From Anaerolineae bacterium (GTDB lineage: Bacteria > Chloroflexota > Anaerolineae > Promineifilales > Promineifilaceae), in assembly GCA_023954475.1 (NCBI GenBank), contig JAMLHW010000001.1, positions 496,001 through 560,000 on the forward strand: a stretch of 64,000 nucleotides of DNA. The letters run 5' to 3'. Below are positions 26,567 to 36,300 of the stretch, piece by piece. Position 1 is the stretch's first letter; each line of letters opens with the position of its first letter. The position numbers and the translations under genes are program-made. Below the pieces are notes generated by a model, which saw only the letters and a program-made list of their open reading frames with translations, was not told where the DNA came from and did no database searches.

Positions 26567-28252
26567 ATGAGCAAAGCCAATGGATCGGCAAATGATGTGA
26601 CAGACAAATCCCTGAAATACAATCTGGGAACGCGTCGTGTGCCGAAACTACGCATGGCGAATTTTCCCAATGCAGACGATATTGTTCTGCAGGGTTTGGA
26701 AGCAACGCCGCGCTCGGAAAATGCAGTAGATATTGTTCTGGTCAATCCGCCGACACCTGATGGGGGCTTGTGGATACGCACACAGCACCGTGTTGGCCGC
26801 AGAACGCGTGAAAACATGGTGTGGCCGCAGGTGTCGCTGGCGCAAATGGCCGCCATGCTCCATCCTCAGTACAAAGTCGCCGTCATCGATGCCAACGCCG
26901 AGCGCATGAACTGGCCGGACTTCACCAAGAAACTCGAAGAGCTGGAACCTAAGTATTACCTGACTCAGGTCACAGCCCCGACGCTGGAAAACGACATGTA
27001 CGGCGTTTTCCTGGCAAAGGCACGGGGCATCACGACAATGGCATTCGGCACACACGTCACACCGATTCCACGCGAGACGATGAAGCCGTATCCGTCACTC
27101 GACTACATTCTGCTTGGTGAACCGGATTTGACCCTGCGGGACTTGCTCGACCATCTGGAAGGCAAAATCGACCAGCGTCCCCCCAATATTGAGAAAATCT
27201 TCGCCGATCACGATCCTGATTACCGGGTGGCTATTCAGGAAGACGGTGGCATTGATATGGGTGCGATCAAGGGCATTGTCTGGCGCTACAAAGGAGACAT
27301 CATTGTCAATTTTACGCGGCCATTCATCAAAAATCTGAGTGACATGCCACTGCCGATGCACCATTTGTTGCCGCTGGACAAATACCGCATGCCACTCATC
27401 AAAGGACCGTTCACGTTTATCGTCACCAGTCGCGGTTGTCCTGCCGGCTGCACCTACTGCATCAAGCATGTCAGTTACCAATACACGACGCGCCTGCGCA
27501 CACCTGAAGACATCATGGAAGAGTTATGGCTGCTGAAGAAGCTGGGCATGAACAATATTCACATGTATGCTGACTTGTTCACCGTGAATCGCGATCAGGT
27601 GATGGGGTTGTGCGAGTTGATGATCAAAGAAAACATCAACATTCGCTGGACCTGCAATAGTCGTGTCGATTACGTCGATGAAGAGCTGTTGCAGATGATG
27701 GCGAAAGCAGGCAATTGGCTGATTTCATGGGGTATTGAAAGCGGCAACGAGCAGGTGCTGCGCCACGCACGCAAGGGTGCTTACCCGGATAAGGCGCTAC
27801 GGGCGTTGACCTGGGCGCGTGAGGCGGGGATCAAGAATTGGGGTTACTTCATTATCGGGCTGCCGACGGAGACAGAAGAGACGATTAAAGAAACGATTGC
27901 GTTTTCCAAGACGTTGCCGCTGGATATTGCCTTGTTCCATGTAGCAGCACCGTACCCAGGTACGCCGTTCTTCTTTGAGGTTGTTGAGAACGGGTGGTTC
28001 CGCTCTGGCACACGTTGGGAGCAAGTCGATATGGATCAGGGGACTGTGCTCGATTATCCCGGCTTATCGGCCGAAAGATTGCTCTACTGGCAAAAGCGGG
28101 CTTTCCGCGAGTGGGCGATGCGACCTGAGCCGATGAAGACGTATATGAAGATGCTCATTTCTGATCCATCCACATTGCGTTCGGCGCTGAACGTGGGTTG
28201 GCAGCATTTGAGTTGGGTTTCGACTGACACGGGAGCACCTGTATCATCATAG
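26567..28252 (+). CDS. B12-binding-domain radical SAM protein
   Basis: 561 residues. The N-terminal half has a cobalamin-binding-like Rossmann region (DIVLVNPPTPDGG, VAVIDANAERMNW, YILLGEPDLTLRDLL). The radical SAM cluster motif is C291-x3-C295-x2-C298 (RGCPAGCTYC). The C-terminal half carries ISWGIESGNEQVLRHARKG, WGYFIIGLPTETEETI and a tail typical of the BchE-like class. Such enzymes carry out methylation or rearrangement at unactivated carbons. Within a glycan locus the substrate may be a sugar, lipid carrier or hopanoid-type lipid. The specific reaction cannot be read. It lies 6 nt before the next gene. Confidence 0.9.
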   Translation: MSKANGSANDVTDKSLKYNLGTRRVPKLRMANFPNADDIVLQGLEATPRSENAVDIVLVNPPTPDGGLWIRTQHRVGRRTRENMVWPQVSLAQMAAMLHPQYKVAVIDANAERMNWPDFTKKLEELEPKYYLTQVTAPTLENDMYGVFLAKARGITTMAFGTHVTPIPRETMKPYPSLDYILLGEPDLTLRDLLDHLEGKIDQRPPNIEKIFADHDPDYRVAIQEDGGIDMGAIKGIVWRYKGDIIVNFTRPFIKNLSDMPLPMHHLLPLDKYRMPLIKGPFTFIVTSRGCPAGCTYCIKHVSYQYTTRLRTPEDIMEELWLLKKLGMNNIHMYADLFTVNRDQVMGLCELMIKENINIRWTCNSRVDYVDEELLQMMAKAGNWLISWGIESGNEQVLRHARKGAYPDKALRALTWAREAGIKNWGYFIIGLPTETEETIKETIAFSKTLPLDIALFHVAAPYPGTPFFFEVVENGWFRSGTRWEQVDMDQGTVLDYPGLSAERLLYWQKRAFREWAMRPEPMKTYMKMLISDPSTLRSALNVGWQHLSWVSTDTGAPVSS

Positions 28253-28257
28253 CGTCG

Positions 28258-30108
28258 GTGCCTCAGCGCGTTTCCACATCGCTTGCCCGGCTGCTGACGA
28301 TAGCTGAATGGGGGATGGTGGCGGCGGCAATCGGTCTGGTCGTACTTTCGGCCGATTTCCAGCCTTGGATGTTGCTGAGCGTGGGGGCATTGCTGGGGTC
28401 GGTGGGCGCACGCTGGCTGCGTATCGGCCGATTGGCACTGCCATCACCGCTTGATATTCCTCTTTTTCTATTTTCGATTTCCGTTGGCATTGCCTGGTGG
28501 GTGGCGCCGGATCGCGACGCTGCAACCCTGCGCTTACTGTGGTATTTGGTGGCCGTTGCCCTGTTTTACAGCCTCAACAGCAGTGACGGGACCACGCGCT
28601 ACTGGTTGGGCCGCCTGTTTGCAGTGGCGGCGGCTATAGGCGGGTTTGCCGTTGTCAGCCAGCGTGATTGGAGTGAGTGGACGCGGTTTGCCGTTATCGG
28701 CCGAATCGGGCAATCACTCAACCAAATTGTCCCAGATGTCGGCTGGCAACCGACATTCTGGAACGTCACGCGCAATCAGTTGGCGGCTGTTCTGGCGTTG
28801 GCCGTCCCGTTTGTTGTCATGTGGCTGGTCTATGTCGTGCAACAACGAAGCGGGCGTTCGCCGTGGCGGACAGTGGTTGAAATCGGTTTGGCTTTGTTGA
28901 CGCTCAGTCTGTTGGCATTTGACATTCTTATGACGGAGTCGCGCACGCCCTGGCTGTTGTTGCCCATCATGTTACTTGTAGTGGGGTGGTGGTTGATTGT
29001 GATGCGATTCGGCCGAATTACCCATCCGCTGCGTGCATTTTGGCTGGGAATGGCAGCCTTTGCCGTCATCGGTGTGCTCGCTGTCATTGTCCTGACACCG
29101 CTCATACCACAGCTACCCGGCCCTGACACCTTTACGGCGCGACAAGCTATTTACACCCAATCCCTGTACTTGGCTCAAGATGCGCCTTTTACCGGAGCCG
29201 GATTGGACGCTTTTCCGCGTTACTATTCTGAATATATACGTGTTGTGCCGGTCAATGCCGTTTATTCCGAGGATACCGGCAATAATGCGTTGCAAATTGT
29301 GTGGGTCGAGCAGGGATGGCTGGGCGCCATCACTTATATTCTGTTATTTGGCGTTGCCGCAGCCGCGACGACGCGCTATTTACGCCAATTGACGCGGCCA
29401 CATCCGTTTATCATCGCTGGTAGTATCGCGTTGGCTTATGTCATTGTGTATGCTGCCATCCATGCAATGTTGGTGGATACGCGGGCGGCGCCGTTTTTGT
29501 TGCTGCCTGCCGGATTTGCTTTGGCTGGGTATCCTGTTGCAGAGATGCGTATCTGGCGGCGGCGAATTTCGGCCGAAAGACGTTATCGTTTTGCGTTAGT
29601 TGCCGTAATAGCTGTCATACTGGTTATAGCATTGACCCAGTGGAACAACTGGCGGACGGGTTGGACAGTGAATATGGGCGTGTTAGCCATGGCGCGGCAG
29701 CAATTTGCCGACTGGCCGACCGGCGAATGGGATGACGGCAGCACAGCAGCGCGATTGGGTGCTGCAGAACAGCGCTTTGAGCAAGCCTTGACAAGCGATC
29801 CGGACAACGCCACGGCGCACCATCGCTTGGGCTTAATTGCCATGATGCGCCGCGATTATGCCGCCGCCGCAGCCCATCTCCAGGCAGCATACGACCAAAA
29901 TCCGGGCCATGATGGCATACGCAAGAATCTTGGATTGAGCTATGCTTGGCTTGGTGACTATGAGGTTGCTCAGCCTTTGCTGGCTGCAACACGTGATGCA
30001 CGGCAGGAGTTGGACATCTATCGTTGGTGGTGGCTGACGCAAGGTGAAGCGATGCTGTCAGACCGTGCCACACAGATGGCGGCGCGTCTCAACGTGAACG
30101 AACCGTGA
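28258..30108 (+). CDS. O-antigen ligase/polymerase-like membrane protein with TPR tail
   Basis: 616 residues starting at GTG 28258, 5 nt after the previous stop. About ten to eleven membrane segments span 12-455. The Wzy_C-type periplasmic loop is GAGLDAFPRYYSEYIRVVPVNAVYSEDTGNNALQIVWVEQGWLG. The C-terminal about 140 residues contain two to three TPR units (DNATAHHRLGLIAMMRRDYAAAAAHLQAAYDQNP and following). TPR-tailed members of this family are known as polymerases or as glycan/protein ligases. One of two such proteins in the locus, the other being at 44575. Confidence 0.88.
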   Translation: MPQRVSTSLARLLTIAEWGMVAAAIGLVVLSADFQPWMLLSVGALLGSVGARWLRIGRLALPSPLDIPLFLFSISVGIAWWVAPDRDAATLRLLWYLVAVALFYSLNSSDGTTRYWLGRLFAVAAAIGGFAVVSQRDWSEWTRFAVIGRIGQSLNQIVPDVGWQPTFWNVTRNQLAAVLALAVPFVVMWLVYVVQQRSGRSPWRTVVEIGLALLTLSLLAFDILMTESRTPWLLLPIMLLVVGWWLIVMRFGRITHPLRAFWLGMAAFAVIGVLAVIVLTPLIPQLPGPDTFTARQAIYTQSLYLAQDAPFTGAGLDAFPRYYSEYIRVVPVNAVYSEDTGNNALQIVWVEQGWLGAITYILLFGVAAAATTRYLRQLTRPHPFIIAGSIALAYVIVYAAIHAMLVDTRAAPFLLLPAGFALAGYPVAEMRIWRRRISAERRYRFALVAVIAVILVIALTQWNNWRTGWTVNMGVLAMARQQFADWPTGEWDDGSTAARLGAAEQRFEQALTSDPDNATAHHRLGLIAMMRRDYAAAAAHLQAAYDQNPGHDGIRKNLGLSYAWLGDYEVAQPLLAATRDARQELDIYRWWWLTQGEAMLSDRATQMAARLNVNEP

Positions 30109-30298
30109 TGCCATTTATGCCTGCCTGCACAATGGGCTATACTTAGTGGCTGACTTTATTGTGTCTTGAGCGTTTTCAAGAGTTAGCGCTCGCCACGCAG
30201 ATGATTGTTTTGCTAGTAGAGGCGGACACGCACGTTCGCCCGGAGTGGTCAGACTGATAGATCTGCCCCTGCCGCTGTTGAAATGATACGGACGACGT

Positions 30299-32962
30299 AT
30301 GCGAAGTCGATTGAATAATAAATCAAGCTTGTTCCTGATACTATGTCTTGCCGCGCTTGTTGGTGTGGTGTTGGTTCATGGTGGTCGTGCTGCTGCCCAA
30401 ACGGATGAAGCATGGGTTACACCAGTCAATATTTCGCGCTCCGGTGCCGCAACGATGCCGTTGCCGGTTGTCACTGCCGATGGTACTGTGCATGTGTTCT
30501 GGCTCGAGAATGAACGCGACTACGCCTATGCACGTACCGTTGATGATGGTTGGAGTGATTCTCGCGTGATCGAGCCGCCGTTTGCCACACGTCTCTATTC
30601 GCCGGACTTGAGCAGCAACGCACCGAAGCCGATTTTTACACCAGTGCTGGTTGCCGATAATACAGGTCGTATTGCTGCTTTTTGGATCAATGACGACGAT
30701 GAGTTGGTATTCAGCGATGTCGAAGCGGCGGCACTTGAAAGTGGCACAGTGTTTGATTGGCGCGAGCCGACTGTGCTAGCAGGTTCCGCATTAGCGGCCG
30801 TGTCGGCGATTGACGATGATAATCGCATGCATGTTGTGTATTTCCGTTCGGCCGAATCGGATAACCTTCCAGCCGGGTTGTACCATATAGCCTCTGAGGA
30901 TGGTGGCTCAACCTGGTCAGAAGCGGCTTTGTTGTACCCGTCGCGCTATTTCCGCTCGTTGATCGCAGCAGATACCCATGCGGCAATCATTTCGGCCGAA
31001 AACAGTATCTACGTCGTTTGGGACAGTCGGCCAGAAGAAAAAGTATACTTCATCCGCTCTGATGATGGTGGCGCCACGTGGGGCGAGCCACAAGAAATCG
31101 ACCGGCGTGAGGCAGCTGACGGACGGTTGGCTGCTGGCCCCTCCAACATCATTGCTGCAGCCGATGGCGACAATGTCTTGTTGGTGTGGCGAGCCAATCA
31201 TGACAACGCACCCGTGTGCAACCTTTACTATCAAACGTCTGCTGATCGCGGTGACACCTGGTCAGAACGGCAAACACTTACCAGTCTGGCGGTATGCCCG
31301 GATGCGATACAAATCGTTACCGGGGATGAAGGCAACACGATTTTGATGGCTTCCGGCTCGGAGCTGTCCAATCTGCTTGGTTGGGATTGGAACCGCAGTT
31401 TGTGGAGTAATCCGCAGCGCGAGAGCAGCATTAGTCAATTTACCAACAGCGACACATTTCGCACTGTTGAACTGGCATGCCAGCAAGCTGCACTGCGAGA
31501 TGATGCGTTTTTCGTTTTTGGATGCGACGTGGCAGAAGGGGCCGATGTGTGGGCTTTAACGCGTACGCTCGCCGATTTTGGTGGGTGGTTCCCATCGCCG
31601 ACCGATTGGCGCGATCCGATTGTGGTGCAGGATGGTTTGCCTGACATTGTTTCGACGGCAATTGCTACCGATAATGATGGGCAGGTACATCTAATCTGGA
31701 CTGACACATTGGGTGAAAGCATCCAGTATACTCGCTATGAAAATGGCCGCTGGGTAGCGCCCATTGAAGCGCTCAGTTCGACTGACGGGCGGGTTGCTGA
31801 TCCGGCCCTGGCTTTGGATTCGTCTGGCCGACTGTTTGTTATCTGGACCAATCCTGAAACGGGTGAATTGCTGTTTAGTCAGGTCGATACGACGCGTGCC
31901 GTGGCACAGGCCGAATGGGCGACGCCGCAAATCATTGCAACATCGGACAATGTGGTCAGTTCGCCTCAGTTGGCTGTCACAAAAGATGATCGCCTTGTAG
32001 CGGTTTACGCCGCCCCGCTCAATGAAGGGCGCGGTGTCTACATGGTGATGTCTGGTGATAATGGAGCAACCTGGTCCGAACCGCGGCTTTTGTTTGATGC
32101 GGCTGCTGCGGGTTGGGTCATGGTGGATGATCCCGGTTTGCACATTGCAGAAGATGGCCGGTGGCATTTGCTGTGGACGCAGCACACTGTGCCTGGTGCC
32201 GGTGGGCCAATAGCGCTTTACACAGCGTATTCAGATGATGAGGGCATGACATTGAGTTCGGCCGAATTGGTCAGCGATACCCCTGTCTTGTGGAGCCGCG
32301 TGACAACGACCGGCGATATGACAGTGCATCGTATTTGGCAGTCAGCTGTCGGCGATTTAGTGACCTTATGGCATCAACAATCTGATGACAACGGGTTCAC
32401 CTGGCAAAATCCGATCCGCGTCTCCAGCTTTGGTGACGCAGCCGGCCCGGCGGCGTTGGTCCGCGACAAAGTCGGACGTTTGCACCTCATGCAATTGCAG
32501 GCATCCGGATTGCACTATTGGATGTGGGACGGGAATACATGGACGGGTGATCGCGATATCAGTATTGTGCCGCAGACCATCAACGCTGATCAACTCCAGG
32601 CCGGACTGGATGCAGACGGCAGTTTGGTTGTTGTATATGGTGGGGCTAACGCCAACCAGTTTGACGACCAGAACGGCGACATATTCTTTTTCAGCGGACG
32701 GTCACTAGACTATCCGGATGGTTTGCCGACACCCGAACCGACCAGCACACCCGAAATGGTCGCAACACCGACCCCAACACAGGAAGCAGTGGCCGAGACC
32801 CAACCGCAACTGACTTTTCCGCTCGATCCCCCTACGACGACGGCACTTGGTTCGGCGAGTCGGATTGAAGGATTGGCGTTGGGCGCAGTTGCCGCTACCT
32901 TGTTTGTCATTCTGGCATTGGTCATTGGATTGCGCCTGACACGCTTTCGCCGCAAGACCTAG
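30299..32962 (+). CDS. Membrane-anchored sialidase-like (BNR/Asp-box) surface protein, copy 1
   Basis: 887 residues. Signal peptide about 1-33 (LFLILCLAALVGVVLVHGGRAAAQ). Many Asp boxes (SEDGGSTWSEA, SDDGGATWGEP, SADRGDTWSER, SGDNGATWSEP, SDDNGFTWQNP) indicate one or two beta-propellers. A Thr/Pro linker near 805-835 leads to one C-terminal membrane segment (about 860-880) and an Arg/Lys tail. The catalytic Arg triad of true sialidases was not identified, so a binding or structural role is as likely as glycan cleavage. A related shorter protein lies at 36301, on the other side of the exporter genes. Confidence 0.85.
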   Translation: MRSRLNNKSSLFLILCLAALVGVVLVHGGRAAAQTDEAWVTPVNISRSGAATMPLPVVTADGTVHVFWLENERDYAYARTVDDGWSDSRVIEPPFATRLYSPDLSSNAPKPIFTPVLVADNTGRIAAFWINDDDELVFSDVEAAALESGTVFDWREPTVLAGSALAAVSAIDDDNRMHVVYFRSAESDNLPAGLYHIASEDGGSTWSEAALLYPSRYFRSLIAADTHAAIISAENSIYVVWDSRPEEKVYFIRSDDGGATWGEPQEIDRREAADGRLAAGPSNIIAAADGDNVLLVWRANHDNAPVCNLYYQTSADRGDTWSERQTLTSLAVCPDAIQIVTGDEGNTILMASGSELSNLLGWDWNRSLWSNPQRESSISQFTNSDTFRTVELACQQAALRDDAFFVFGCDVAEGADVWALTRTLADFGGWFPSPTDWRDPIVVQDGLPDIVSTAIATDNDGQVHLIWTDTLGESIQYTRYENGRWVAPIEALSSTDGRVADPALALDSSGRLFVIWTNPETGELLFSQVDTTRAVAQAEWATPQIIATSDNVVSSPQLAVTKDDRLVAVYAAPLNEGRGVYMVMSGDNGATWSEPRLLFDAAAAGWVMVDDPGLHIAEDGRWHLLWTQHTVPGAGGPIALYTAYSDDEGMTLSSAELVSDTPVLWSRVTTTGDMTVHRIWQSAVGDLVTLWHQQSDDNGFTWQNPIRVSSFGDAAGPAALVRDKVGRLHLMQLQASGLHYWMWDGNTWTGDRDISIVPQTINADQLQAGLDADGSLVVVYGGANANQFDDQNGDIFFFSGRSLDYPDGLPTPEPTSTPEMVATPTPTQEAVAETQPQLTFPLDPPTTTALGSASRIEGLALGAVAATLFVILALVIGLRLTRFRRKT

Positions 32963-33096
32963 AAGGTTGCCGGAAAATGAAGCAGGCTGTTCGAATGCGA
33001 TGCTTTCGTTGAGACAAGCCGCAACAGGGAATCGGCATTGCTCGGCAAGCTGGCCTGCGCTTTTTTTGAGATGATCACCTTTCAGCAAATTCAACT

Positions 33097-33984
33097 ATGG
33101 CAGTCAAAGAAGACATGAAACTTCAAGCGAATACGTCGCCCGAAGCGTCGCCGCACTATAAAGAAACTGTGATCAAGCGGACCAGAGGGCTAGCTGCGTT
33201 GCAATTGGGTGAGCTGTGGGCGTTCCGCGAACTGCTTTACTTCATGGCCTGGCGCGAGATCAAAGTGCGCTATAAGCAGACGCTGCTTGGCATCACCTGG
33301 ATAATGTTGCGTCCTATCGTCAGCATGATTGTTTTCACATTTGTATTTGATACGATGTTGGGTGCCGGCCCGGAAGGTGTTCCTTACGAAGTATATGCCT
33401 TTGCCGGTTTATTGCCGTGGAATTACTTTGCAACCGCTTTGTCACGTTCTTCGTCGAGTATGGTGACGAGTAGCCAACTCATTACAAAGGTTTATTTTCC
33501 ACGATTGATTGTGCCGACATCCGAGATTGTTTCCGGCCTCATTGATTTCGCAGTTTCGCTCATTGTGCTGGCGGCATTGTTGATGTATTTCAAGATTCAA
33601 CTGACATGGACTGTTTTGGTTATGCCTGCGTTCCTGCTACTGGCTATGGTCACGGCGTTGGGTTTTGGCCTTTGGTTGGGTGCGCTCAATGTCCGTTACC
33701 GCGATGTCACATACATCGTGCCGTTTCTGGTACAGATGTGGTTTTTTTTGACGCCGGTCGCGTATGCTACCAGCCGCATTCCGGAGAGTTATCGCTTTCT
33801 GTTGAGTTTGAATCCGATGGTTGCTGTGGTTGAAGGGTTTCGCTGGGGATTGTTGAGCAACTATATTACTGAGCCGCCGACGGGGTCTTTGGTGGCGATT
33901 GCCGTGATTATTTCATCTGTTGTTCTGATTACGGGTGCTTATTTTTTCCGCGTCACGGAACGTACATTTGCGGATGTGGTGTAG
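33097..33984 (+). CDS. Polysaccharide ABC exporter permease (Wzm/TagG family)
   Basis: 295 residues with an N-terminal cytoplasmic part containing LLYFMAWREIKVRYKQTLLGITWIMLRPI, the hallmark start of ABC-2 polysaccharide permeases, then six membrane segments, including FLVQMWFFLTPVAYATSRIPESYRFLLSLNPM. With the ATPase 24 nt downstream it should export a completed lipid-linked glycan across the membrane. A TCGGCCGA lies in the short spacer between the two genes (33990-33997). Confidence 0.93.
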   Translation: MAVKEDMKLQANTSPEASPHYKETVIKRTRGLAALQLGELWAFRELLYFMAWREIKVRYKQTLLGITWIMLRPIVSMIVFTFVFDTMLGAGPEGVPYEVYAFAGLLPWNYFATALSRSSSSMVTSSQLITKVYFPRLIVPTSEIVSGLIDFAVSLIVLAALLMYFKIQLTWTVLVMPAFLLLAMVTALGFGLWLGALNVRYRDVTYIVPFLVQMWFFLTPVAYATSRIPESYRFLLSLNPMVAVVEGFRWGLLSNYITEPPTGSLVAIAVIISSVVLITGAYFFRVTERTFADVV

Positions 33985-34008
33985 TGTTTTCGGCCGAATG
34001 AGGTATGT

Positions 34009-35274
34009 GTGAACGAGATAGCCATCAACGTTGAGCATTTGACAAAAGAATATCGCATCGGCCAGACACACCAGCACGGTGAAACGATGCGTGAAGCGCT
34101 GTTGTCTCGATTGAGACGTGGACAGACTGCTAACGGGCGTGAGGCGACACCAGCCATGCACGTAGCGCTACGCGATGTGTCGTTTGCCGTGAAGCGGAGC
34201 GAGGTAATTGGCGTTATCGGCCGCAATGGGGCTGGTAAGAGCACCTTGCTCAAAATACTCTCACGCATCACCGAACCGACAAGCGGACAGGCTACGATAT
34301 ACGGGCGTGTCGGCTCCTTGCTCGAAGTCGGCACCGGCTTTCACCCCGAACTGACAGGTCGCGAAAATGTCTTCATGAACGGCGCTACACTGGGAATGCG
34401 GCGCACCGAGATTGCGCGCAAATTTGACGAAATCGTCGCTTTTTCCGAAGTTGAGAAATTCATCGACACACCTATCAAACGTTATTCCAGCGGGATGCGG
34501 GTACGCCTGGCATTTGCCGTTGCCGCCCATTTAGAGCCGGAAATTCTACTCGTGGATGAGGTCTTAGCCGTTGGTGACGCTGCGTTTCAAGAAAAGTGTC
34601 TGGGTAAAATGAGTGACGTCGTCGATCATGGCCGCACTATCCTGTTCGTCAGCCACAATATGGCGTCGATCAAGCATCTTTGTTCGCGCTCTATTTTGCT
34701 GGAAGAAGGCGAGATTGCGTTTGATGGACCGTCCGATGAAGCGGTACAGCGCTACATGGTCGGCAATGAGGCGTTGTCGACGCAGGCTGACAACCGTATT
34801 TTTATCTCGGTCACACCGAATCCTGCACTTAAGCATCAGGTGTTGTCGGTTGAGGCATTCGGCCGATATGGTGAGCCGCTCAGCTATGTCGCCACAGATG
34901 ACTACGTTCGCTTTCGCATTACATGGCAGTCGACAGAAGCGGTGCGACGGGGCGGCGTCATGTTTGGGCTACACACGCTTGAAGGTGTTCCCCTGATCCA
35001 CTATTCGACACAACCCATCTCCAAGGTTGAAGTTGAAATTCAAGTGGGACTGAACCAGATCGACATCGAATTTGAGCGGCTTCCTCTGGCTGCCGGACAA
35101 TACTACGTCGCCGTCGTTTTGATGCGCCCACGTGTTGAAAGATTGTATACGAATAACAGCTTCGGAATTTTGCGCATCACCGAAAACGACGTATTCGACA
35201 GCGGATACCCGGTGCGATCAGACGTATCGTTATTGACAACACCGCATCGATGGCTGCCCGTGGAGGACGAATGA
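34009..35274 (+). CDS. Polysaccharide ABC exporter ATPase with C-terminal glycan-recognition domain (Wzt type)
   Basis: 421 residues, start GTG 34009. Walker A is GRNGAGKST (71-79), the signature is YSSGMRVRLAF, Walker B is ILLVDEVLAVGD. After about residue 260 comes a beta-rich extension (VLSVEAFGRYGEPLSYVATDDYVRFRITW...) like the C-terminal domain of Wzt that binds the terminal modification of the exported chain. The extension implies export of a glycan finished at its non-reducing end before transport. It is followed after 4 nt by the pyruvyl transferase gene, a candidate for that terminal modification. Confidence 0.93.
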   Translation: MNEIAINVEHLTKEYRIGQTHQHGETMREALLSRLRRGQTANGREATPAMHVALRDVSFAVKRSEVIGVIGRNGAGKSTLLKILSRITEPTSGQATIYGRVGSLLEVGTGFHPELTGRENVFMNGATLGMRRTEIARKFDEIVAFSEVEKFIDTPIKRYSSGMRVRLAFAVAAHLEPEILLVDEVLAVGDAAFQEKCLGKMSDVVDHGRTILFVSHNMASIKHLCSRSILLEEGEIAFDGPSDEAVQRYMVGNEALSTQADNRIFISVTPNPALKHQVLSVEAFGRYGEPLSYVATDDYVRFRITWQSTEAVRRGGVMFGLHTLEGVPLIHYSTQPISKVEVEIQVGLNQIDIEFERLPLAAGQYYVAVVLMRPRVERLYTNNSFGILRITENDVFDSGYPVRSDVSLLTTPHRWLPVEDE

Positions 35275-35278
35275 CCCT

Positions 35279-36298
35279 ATGCGCATTGGTGTAATCGGCT
35301 GGTATGGACATGACAACGCCGGCGATGAGCGCATTTTGGCCTCATTGCGGCGTTACTTCGACGGACATGAGTTAATCGTCACCCGTAGTTTTGACGACGG
35401 TCATGCCCGTCTCGTCGAATTGAACGAGTGCGATTACGTCTTAATCGGTGGCGGCGGGTTGATATTGCGCGGTTCAGGTCGCCACAGCGCATTTGTCGAA
35501 CAAATCGAACCACCGTTGAGTTGTGTCGGCATTAGCGTCGAAGCAGTTCATGAAGATAATCAGGCGCTGATCGATGTCTTGTTGCACAAAGCAGATGTGA
35601 TTTATGTACGTGATGCTCGCAGCCGCAAGCTGTTGAATAACCATCCCAAAGTTGTCGTTGGGCCGGATCTGACGTTTCTCTATCCGTTTGCGCCTGCAGA
35701 CGTGGTTGAGGATGATGTATGCGGCGTCAATCTCCGTCAGTGGGCCTACTGGCCGTTTGAGTTCAGAGGCCGTGCTGACACAATCATGCGCAAATTGGAT
35801 CAGCGAATCCCTAGATTCAAGCGGATTTATCCGTTTGCCAAATGGCAACCGCAGCGAGCAATTGATGTGTTGCGGAACGAATTTGATGAGTTAATTCCGC
35901 TGTCATTGTACAGTGAGCCGGGACACGTTACGGACACGCGTGTCTTAAGCAACTTCTTTGCGCAGGTAAAGGATGCATTTGATGTGCACCAATTGCAACA
36001 GTGTCGTTATCTGGTTGCCATGCGTCTTCATGCGCTGATCTTTGCATGTCAGATGGGTATCCCTTTCATCTCATTATCCTACCAGCCCAAAAATGAGGAA
36101 ATATGCCGTCAATTGGATATGGCGCGTTTCTCGGTGCCGTTGACTGATTTGAGCCAATTGACGAGTGCTGTGGCTGCTTTGAAAACTGAATGGTCGCAGT
36201 TGCGAGAGCAGATGCTCGATTTCACGGCTGCGCAGCACAGTAAAGGCCATGCCATCATGCGCGAAATCCCGTTGTCCCTGACTTTGGGGGTGAAGTAG
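35279..36298 (+). CDS. Polysaccharide pyruvyl transferase family protein (CsaB/WcaK-like)
   Basis: 339 residues: IGVIGWYGHDNAGDERIL start, DYVLIGGGGLILRG, then VYVRDARSRKLL and the C-terminal MRLHALIFACQMGIPFISLSYQPKN block are family landmarks. It transfers pyruvate from phosphoenolpyruvate to a sugar as a ketal. In Gram-positive-like cells such ketals serve as anchors for SLH-domain surface proteins. It lies 4 nt after the exporter ATPase gene and 2 nt before a BNR protein gene, so it belongs to the same transcript. Confidence 0.9.
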   Translation: MRIGVIGWYGHDNAGDERILASLRRYFDGHELIVTRSFDDGHARLVELNECDYVLIGGGGLILRGSGRHSAFVEQIEPPLSCVGISVEAVHEDNQALIDVLLHKADVIYVRDARSRKLLNNHPKVVVGPDLTFLYPFAPADVVEDDVCGVNLRQWAYWPFEFRGRADTIMRKLDQRIPRFKRIYPFAKWQPQRAIDVLRNEFDELIPLSLYSEPGHVTDTRVLSNFFAQVKDAFDVHQLQQCRYLVAMRLHALIFACQMGIPFISLSYQPKNEEICRQLDMARFSVPLTDLSQLTSAVAALKTEWSQLREQMLDFTAAQHSKGHAIMREIPLSLTLGVK

Positions 36299-36300
36299 CA

